A DNA stretch of 35,715 nucleotides, from NCBI GenBank assembly GCA_013375395.1, contig JABXJW010000010.1:1-35715 (forward strand), in the 5' to 3' direction. Positions 30,900 to 35,715 of this stretch are shown in pieces. Position 1 is the stretch's first letter, and every line of letters begins with the position of its first letter. The notes beneath the pieces were generated by a model, which made no database searches, was not told the origin of the DNA, and saw nothing but the letters and a program-made list of their open reading frames with translations. The stretch comes from Desulfobacterales bacterium. Lineage in GTDB: Bacteria; Desulfobacterota; Desulfobacteria; Desulfobacterales; C00003060. Both the position numbers and the translations under genes were made by a program.

Positions 30900-31325
30900 T
30901 TCTAAAGAACCGCGCTTTTGAATTCAAGCAAAAAGCCCGTCTGCTGCGGCCATGTGTCCGGGTCGTGTCTCCGGGCTTGCAATTGGACTGAATTTCTTTT
31001 ATGATTCAAGCCGAATGCCGAGGAACACACAAAAATATACAACCGGCCCTCTTCCCTTCCCGTGCTGTCGTAAGGCAGCCCATCCGGCCTTTAGGGCGGT
31101 GGATGTTTCACTCGTCAGGACCTGAGATTTTTCTTGAAACTCCCAGGTGGAACTTAGGGGCTTCGCCCTCTCCGAGCTGTAGGTCTCCGGCTTGTAGACC
31201 CTACGGCTCGGAAAGCTCTACGAGCCGGAAGCCAATTGGAGTATTGGCCATGTGGATGGCAGAAATATGTTGCTATTAAATGGCTCTAATTTCAATAAGT
31301 TGTAGAATTTACGAGACGGTAGATT
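30900..31325. other. Spacer upstream of the DEAD-box gene with a hairpin
   Basis: I see no gene. CCGAGCTGTAGGTCT (31172-31186) faces AGACCCTACGGCTCGG (31197-31212) with two mismatches or bulges, followed by GAGCCGGAAG. It may be a palindromic repeat or a leader hairpin of the helicase mRNA. Confidence 0.5.
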
Positions 31326-32621
31326 ATGAAAGAAATCAGAGACATGTTGTTTGACGAATTTGACCTTCCACGAGAGGTCTTTGAGGGGATCAAGGCTGCG
31401 GGGTTCACAGAATGCACGCCGATTCAGGCCCTCGGCCTTCCAGTCACCCTGAAAGGGGGCGATATCGCCGCTCAGGCCCAGACCGGAACAGGCAAGACGG
31501 CAACGTTTCTGATAACCGTCTTCGATCGTCTCATCAGGCGCACCAAACCAAGACATGCAGGCGCGCGCGCCTTGATCATTGCACCAACCCGCGAACTGAC
31601 GGTTCAAATATGCGAGGACGCCAAGCTCCTGGGGCGCTACACCAACTTTAAGGTATTGCCTGTCTTCGGCGGCATCGACTACGTGAAGCAGGAACAAGCA
31701 CTGCGCAGCGGCGCCGATATCGTAGTGGCCACGCCAGGCCGCCTCATTGACTACATGAAAAAGGGGGTCTTCTCAACCAAGAGCATCAGTATGCTGGTCA
31801 TCGATGAGGCAGATCGGCTCTTTGATATGGGCTTTGTCAAGGACCTGCGCTACATTCTGAGACGAATGCCTCCTTATACCAAACGGCAATCCATGCTATT
31901 TTCCGCCACGCTTTCCTACAGGGTGATGGAACTGGCTTATGAGTACATGAACAATCCGCAAGAAGTCTTCTTAAGTCGCGAGAATATCACACTGGAAGAG
32001 ATCGACCAGTGCTTGTACCATGTAGGAAATGAAAGAAAGTTAAACCTTTTGCTCGGCCTTTTGAAGCAAGAGAGTTCGAACCGCATTCTTATCTTTGCCA
32101 ATACCCGCACCGGTGTGGAGATGCTCACACGCAAGCTGAAGGGCAACGGTTATGCAGCAGTTGGCATTACCGGCACGGTTACCCAAAAAAAGCGATTGCA
32201 AATCATGCAGCAGTTTAAGGCCGGCAATATCAAGATATTGGTGGCAACGGATGTCGCCTCCCGCGGCATTCACGTGGAAGACATCGATATTGTAATAAAC
32301 TACGACATACCGCAAGACCCGGAAGACTACGTCCACCGCATCGGGCGCACAGGACGAGCGGGCAAGACCGGCAGGGCAATCATGCTTGCCTGCGAGACAT
32401 ATGTCTACTATCTGGATACCGTGGAAAAGTTGATCGGAGAAAAGATAAAGGCGAACTGGGCTCGGGAGGATTTGTACGAAGAAGACCTGGCAAAGCCGCC
32501 TCGCCTGAGGCGCAAGAGTCTGCCTTCACGCCGCACCAAGCCGTCACCGCCGTCCAAGGCTAGACATATGACTGCAAAACCAAGACGTAATCGTTCACCG
32601 CAGAGGCGCAAAGACAGATGA
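31326..32621 (+). CDS. DEAD-box RNA helicase
   Basis: The protein has 431 residues. It unwinds RNA using ATP. All motifs are present: Q motif GFTECTPIQ, Walker A A51-Q-T-G-T-G-K-T58, PTREL, TPGRL, DEAD, SAT, then IFANTRTG, ATDVASRGIHVEDID and HRIGRTGRAGKTG. The C-terminal 55 residues are basic and low-complexity (RRTKPSPPSKARHM), typical of RhlE/RhlB-like RNA contacts. The start ATG 31326 has a weak GAG upstream, and ATG 31344 is an alternative. The subfamily (RhlB or RhlE) is not settled. Confidence 0.95.
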   Translation: MKEIRDMLFDEFDLPREVFEGIKAAGFTECTPIQALGLPVTLKGGDIAAQAQTGTGKTATFLITVFDRLIRRTKPRHAGARALIIAPTRELTVQICEDAKLLGRYTNFKVLPVFGGIDYVKQEQALRSGADIVVATPGRLIDYMKKGVFSTKSISMLVIDEADRLFDMGFVKDLRYILRRMPPYTKRQSMLFSATLSYRVMELAYEYMNNPQEVFLSRENITLEEIDQCLYHVGNERKLNLLLGLLKQESSNRILIFANTRTGVEMLTRKLKGNGYAAVGITGTVTQKKRLQIMQQFKAGNIKILVATDVASRGIHVEDIDIVINYDIPQDPEDYVHRIGRTGRAGKTGRAIMLACETYVYYLDTVEKLIGEKIKANWAREDLYEEDLAKPPRLRRKSLPSRRTKPSPPSKARHMTAKPRRNRSPQRRKDR

Positions 32622-32682
32622 GTTTATGTTTTTGTTTTCCATTTTTGCGGTAAACACTTACACCAAAATGAACAGGCTCAAA

Positions 32683-33525
32683 TCAAAGGCTTAACCCGAG
32701 ATTGCCTAGCCACGCCATGACCGCTTTTTCCACCAGCCCATAATATTTAAAAGAACCTCCCAATCCGCGTCTTCCAAAAAAATAATTAATCTCCAGAAAA
32801 AGCGGGGCAGGCTCCATTTTGTCTTCCGGAAAGAGAAGGTCGAAACCGGCAAGGTTGATGCCGGTCTTTGAGCAAAAATCGAGCACCGCGGCCCTGCCTG
32901 CCTGCTGAAGCTTCGGGGCTTTGTCGCGATCAATCACGGCACCGGCCTTTATTCCCGTGAAAAAAGCCGTCGGATCTTGCTGCACGCGCCAGTAGCTGAA
33001 AAATCGATCTCCGATCACTGCAACCCGCATACTCCGCCCGCCGGAAAGAACATATTTCTGAAGCAAAAAACCTTTTTGCCCGCTTTGTTCTGCGGCGGCC
33101 GCCTTTGACAGTGCCTGCTCCAGGTCCTCGGCGCTTTTCAGCAAAAAGACCTCTTCGCCCTCCCCGCCCCAGTCAAACTTGAGCACACAAGGAAAGGCAA
33201 GTGGACACATCAGGGCTTTTTCTCCATATTGTTCATGGTAGGAAGAGACTGTCTCAAAAGTATGGGTCACGGGAAAGGGCACACCCATTTCTTTGAACAG
33301 CCGGGCCTGGCCGAGTTTGCCCGGATAGTCGAAGCGGGCATCATAGTTGGGAAAAACCTGGGCGCAATGCTTGCGGCACATCCTGTAAAGCGCCTCACTG
33401 CATCCTTGGGAAACAATAACGGCCTGCGCCCGGCAGATTGCGGCCCGGTCCTCATCATTCGGCAACCTGCCCGCGCAAATGATGTTCTCATCTGCAACAA
33501 TATTCGGATGAAACGACAGGATCAT
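32683..33525 (-). CDS. ATP-grasp family ligase, unknown substrate
   Basis: The protein has 280 residues. ATP-grasp landmarks: K116 in PCVLKFDWGGEG, Q156-K157-Y in FLLQKYV, SMRVAVIGDRFFSYWRV, D229 in AGFDLLF, and E245-I-N247. The fold resembles RimK and glutathione synthetase-like ligases, which join a carboxylate to an amine through an acyl phosphate. Residues 1-105 form the pre-ATP-grasp domain. GAGG stands 8 nt before ATG 33525. No neighbour indicates the substrate. It is convergent with the helicase gene, 61 bp apart. Confidence 0.88.
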   Translation of the reverse strand: MILSFHPNIVADENIICAGRLPNDEDRAAICRAQAVIVSQGCSEALYRMCRKHCAQVFPNYDARFDYPGKLGQARLFKEMGVPFPVTHTFETVSSYHEQYGEKALMCPLAFPCVLKFDWGGEGEEVFLLKSAEDLEQALSKAAAAEQSGQKGFLLQKYVLSGGRSMRVAVIGDRFFSYWRVQQDPTAFFTGIKAGAVIDRDKAPKLQQAGRAAVLDFCSKTGINLAGFDLLFPEDKMEPAPLFLEINYFFGRRGLGGSFKYYGLVEKAVMAWLGNLGLSL

Positions 33526-34187
33526 GTTAACAACCTCTAACCTCTCGCCCGCTCCCTTTGGTCGCTCGAGTTCTCAGAGATCACAGAGATGATGAGGCGC
33601 ATGCCTATTGTGGATGCCGGCTCTGCTCAAGAGGTAATTGCGGAATTTATCCAGCATAATGATCTACCAACTTATCCTATAGCAGTATATTCATTTCACA
33701 GGAGGTTTTATATTGCAACCAGCCTCGTTTTTGTCAACCATTTTCGACCCTTAAACCTTGACAAACTGCTTCACATACAATATGAGTTCGTCATATAATA
33801 CAATAATATAAGTATCATTCTAGCCTTACGAAACAATCGGATTCGAGGGAGCTGCAATGACAATCAAATTTTGAACCGGGTAACTGTCTGAGTATGCGTT
33901 CACAGGTTCAGAGTTCAGAGTTCACCGAAAATCTGAAGCGTCCCGCCTGCCTCGCAAGCTTGGCGAACGGGCAGGTGATTCGCGAGTTCTGAACCGTATT
34001 TTCAAAGACCTAATTTCCTAACTGACTCCAAATCCTTTGTGGCCACACCTGAAATACCAATTGAATACCCTATGGACCATGGTCTTGAGTCCTGGCAGTG
34101 TCCCTTTACGGCGCACACAGCCCCACCGACTGATTATTCATACATCGCGCTTTCGCTTTATAGAATATTCAGAACACGTTCTACCCC
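33526..34187. other. Gene-free stretch before the toxin-antitoxin pair
   Basis: Apart from the dispersed repeat at 33896-33996 I see no convincing gene. A 69-codon open frame at 33589-33798 has no recognisable motif. A promoter-like TTGACA (33758-33763), 17-nt spacer and TATGAG (33781-33786) points right but has no nearby gene. The stretch may be degraded sequence. Confidence 0.5.
33896..33996. repeat. Dispersed repeat, copy B (inverted)
   Basis: This segment is the reverse complement of 2697-2794 with only a few differences. It contains the words GGTTCAGAGTTCAGAGTTCAC and the core CCCGCCTGCCTCGCAAGCTT. Confidence 0.75.
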
Positions 34188-34221
34188 TTGACAAATCAAA
34201 TTGGTATTGTACAATTGTCAA
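34188..34221 (+). promoter_or_regulatory. Promoter and likely operator of the toxin-antitoxin pair
   Basis: TTGACA (34188-34193), a 16-nt spacer and TACAAT (34210-34215) lie 30 bp before the toxin start. TTGACAA (34188-34194) and TTGTCAA (34215-34221) form a perfect inverted repeat across the promoter, and ATTGTACAAT covers the -10 box. This fits autoregulation by the antitoxin. Confidence 0.6.
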
Positions 34222-34244
34222 TTATATGACTTTTGGAGGTGGTC

Positions 34245-34637
34245 ATGGATGTTGTGATTGATATTTCAGCCTTGGTCGCAGTCATTGTTGGTGAGCCCGA
34301 ACGAGACCGGATTGTAGAGTTGACTGCTGGCAATACGCTCGTCGGCCCTGGTTCGATCCCTTGGGAGGTGGGCAACGCCTTCTCCTCAATGTTGAAGCAG
34401 GACCGGTTGACATTTAAAGAAGCCCACAAGGGACTTACGATTTTCGAAAGCATCCCGGTTCGGTACGCCAAGCCAGACTTTGCCCATGCTTTGAAACTCG
34501 CCCACCAAACCAACATGTACGCATACGATGCTTATTTCTTGGACTGTGCTATTAGGCACAAAGCCCCATTACTGACGTTGGATCGAAAGTTAAAGACTGC
34601 CGCAAAAAATCTCAACGTCGCCACGTGGGAGGTTTGA
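34245..34637 (+). CDS. PIN-domain toxin (VapC-like)
   Basis: The protein has 130 residues from ATG 34245, placed by GGAGGT 4 nt upstream. PIN-domain acidic residues are visible: D6 (VVIDISAL), E41 (PWEVGNAF), D95 and D100 (YDAYFLDCAIR), and D113 (LTLDRKL). VapC toxins are Mg-dependent RNases that cut tRNA or rRNA. The antitoxin gene follows after 1 bp, the reverse of the common vapB-vapC order. The RNA target is unknown. Confidence 0.9.
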   Translation: MDVVIDISALVAVIVGEPERDRIVELTAGNTLVGPGSIPWEVGNAFSSMLKQDRLTFKEAHKGLTIFESIPVRYAKPDFAHALKLAHQTNMYAYDAYFLDCAIRHKAPLLTLDRKLKTAAKNLNVATWEV

Positions 34638-34638
34638 A

Positions 34639-34878
34639 ATGCAGGTTTACACGTATTCAGAAGCTCGGCAGAAGCTTGCGAGGGTCTTGGAACAGGCTGA
34701 ATCAACGGGCAAGGTCCTGATTCGGCGGAAAGACGGACGGACTTTCGCGTTGGTTCCAGAACAGGTCCCCTCCTCACCTTTGGACGTTCCCTCTATTAAG
34801 GCAGATATCTCGACTCAAGAAATCGTGGCCATCGTTCGAGCAGGCAGACAGAGGGGCAGAGCCCGGTGCTCCACCTGA
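34639..34878 (+). CDS. Phd/YefM-like antitoxin
   Basis: The protein has 79 residues. The N-terminus YTYSEARQKLARVLEQAEST followed by GKVLIRRKDGRTFALVP is typical of the Phd/YefM DNA-binding fold; the C-terminal 35 residues would bind and block the toxin. It starts one base after the toxin stop, so translation is coupled. The C-terminal end is basic (RAGRQRGRARC). Confidence 0.87.
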   Translation: MQVYTYSEARQKLARVLEQAESTGKVLIRRKDGRTFALVPEQVPSSPLDVPSIKADISTQEIVAIVRAGRQRGRARCST

Positions 34879-35240
34879 CGGTGGCACATCGTCTGCTATT
34901 TCAAAGAAAAGGAAAGGGGGTCAAATCTGCTCTTGACTCTTTCCCCACCCTTGTCCCACGTTGTGGCCCGCAATTTCGACCGATGTACGCAAGTACGTAG
35001 GACCTTGACACAGGACAAATTGATTTTGATTTCTTCAATCATTCCTATCTAATCTGCTTCGGCAAAGGCTGGAATGTGCCACAAATCTCAAGAATTTCAA
35101 GATATGAAACTAACAACGATACTCCGGGAATAACCTTGACCAACACTCTGATTTGATGATAGTTTTCACAAAATCCCCTTTGTCCCAACTATGGCATGGC
35201 TTTATCTTTGGATGGTTTTTCATAAGGAGACAATTCGGAT
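34879..35240. other. Spacer upstream of queD
   Basis: I see no gene and no preQ1 riboswitch. A weak promoter candidate is TTGACC (35136-35141), a 16-nt spacer and GATAGT (35158-35163). AAGGAG lies 10 nt before queD. Confidence 0.45.
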
Positions 35241-35621
35241 ATGCCCGGCGTTTTTGAAGTGTACGTAAAGACCCATTTCTCAGCCGCCCATTCTCTCAAG
35301 GGTTACCCAGGCGATTGTGCCCGCACACACGGGCACAACTGGGCCGTGGAGGTCTTTGTCAGGTGCAAGGAACTCGATGAGATCGGCATGGGCATCGATT
35401 TCAGGGATATCAAAAAGGCCGTCAGAAGCGTCCTCCAAGGTCTGGATCATTTCAACCTCAACGACCTTACACCTTTCAAAAAAGTGAATCCAACATCTGA
35501 AAACATTGCAATGTTTCTGTATCAGGAATTGAGCAGGAAGCTTAATTCGAGAGCAGTGAAGGTTTCCAGGGTCAAAGTGTCGGAAACCCCTGGCGCAGGC
35601 GCTTTTTATTGGGAGGAATAG
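35241..35621 (+). CDS. queD: 6-carboxy-5,6,7,8-tetrahydropterin synthase
   Basis: The protein has 126 residues, the QueD length. It converts dihydroneopterin triphosphate to carboxytetrahydropterin in queuosine synthesis. Zinc ligands are H17 (HFSAAH), H30 and H32 (CARTHGHNW); C26 is the catalytic cysteine; D69-H70 (LDHFNLND) and E115 (SETPG) complete the site. PTSENIA is conserved. queE begins 6 bp after the stop, so they form an operon. Confidence 0.96.
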   Translation: MPGVFEVYVKTHFSAAHSLKGYPGDCARTHGHNWAVEVFVRCKELDEIGMGIDFRDIKKAVRSVLQGLDHFNLNDLTPFKKVNPTSENIAMFLYQELSRKLNSRAVKVSRVKVSETPGAGAFYWEE

Positions 35622-35627
35622 GAGGCC

Positions 35628-35715
35628 TTGAAAGTAAACGAGATCTTTTACAGCATCCAGGGGGAATCCTCATATGCCGGTCGTCCCTGCGTTTTTGTCA
35701 GGCTCACCGGATGCA
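35628..35715 (+). CDS. queE: 7-carboxy-7-deazaguanine synthase, N-terminal fragment
   Basis: The first 29 codons run off the right edge. The peptide [18 protein letters not shown], then [11 protein letters not shown], matches the QueE N-terminus, including the start of its radical SAM cluster region. The start is TTG 35628, with GGAGG at 35612-35616 and again at 35621-35625. QueE makes CDG from the QueD product. Confidence 0.92.
   Translation, partial: MKVNEIFYSIQGESSYAGRPCVFVRLTGC

Noticed and set aside
33589-33798. 69-codon open frame before the toxin-antitoxin pair
   Set aside because: No recognisable domain and no convincing ribosome-binding site; it lies in an AT-rich, apparently degraded region.
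35100-35240. Possible preQ1 riboswitch before queD
   Set aside because: Neither the class I loop sequence nor a matching pseudoknot was seen.

Overview
The window looks like chromosome from an anaerobic sulfate- or sulfite-reducing member of the Desulfobacterota (former Deltaproteobacteria). The main evidence is the N-terminus of dsrA (dissimilatory sulfite reductase alpha) cut by the left edge, a complete dsrC with both redox cysteines near its C-terminus, and an Ahb-type siroheme decarboxylase homologue. The housekeeping genes are ordinary bacterial ones. No rRNA, tRNA, CRISPR array, phage gene or transposase was recognised.

Left third (1-17.1 kb), sulfur-linked and accessory. dsrA has its own strong promoter. 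Beside it lie a 400-residue protein of unknown family, a TPR protein and a divergently transcribed YcaO-family ATP-dependent amide-activating enzyme. Next come a PrmA-like methyltransferase with an unusual N-terminus, a small zinc-ribbon protein, and a B12/radical-SAM protein that carries an FKBP/trigger-factor-like domain. Then follow two YkgJ-type cysteine-cluster proteins, peptide deformylase, a cold-shock protein, a nitrilase-family amidase, the siroheme decarboxylase homologue, YjbQ and dsrC. Immediately upstream of dsrC is a second YcaO, this one fused to TPRs and joined to pyrR by an ATGA overlap. So one YcaO gene sits near dsrA and another beside dsrC, each linked to TPRs.

Middle (17.1-24.3 kb), a conserved translation and RNA cluster on the minus strand: ffh, rpsP, khpA, rimM, trmD, a second SPOUT-type RNA methyltransferase, rplS, rnhB, yraN, rsmI and an FmdB-type zinc-ribbon gene.

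Right third (24.4-35.7 kb): rlmN, queF coupled to a lipoprotein gene, a response-regulator/nucleotide cyclase, dusB, a PgaB-C-like glycoside hydrolase with a membrane anchor, an HNH nuclease, a DEAD-box helicase, an ATP-grasp protein, a PIN toxin/Phd-like antitoxin pair, queD, and the start of queE at the right edge. Three queuosine genes (queF, queD, queE) are present in two places.

The spacers are rich in repeats: MITE-like inverted-repeat elements and short 7-8 nt word repeats often arranged as facing arms. Two of these tracts run into the 3' ends of rnhB and rlmN and are translated as basic C-terminal tails.
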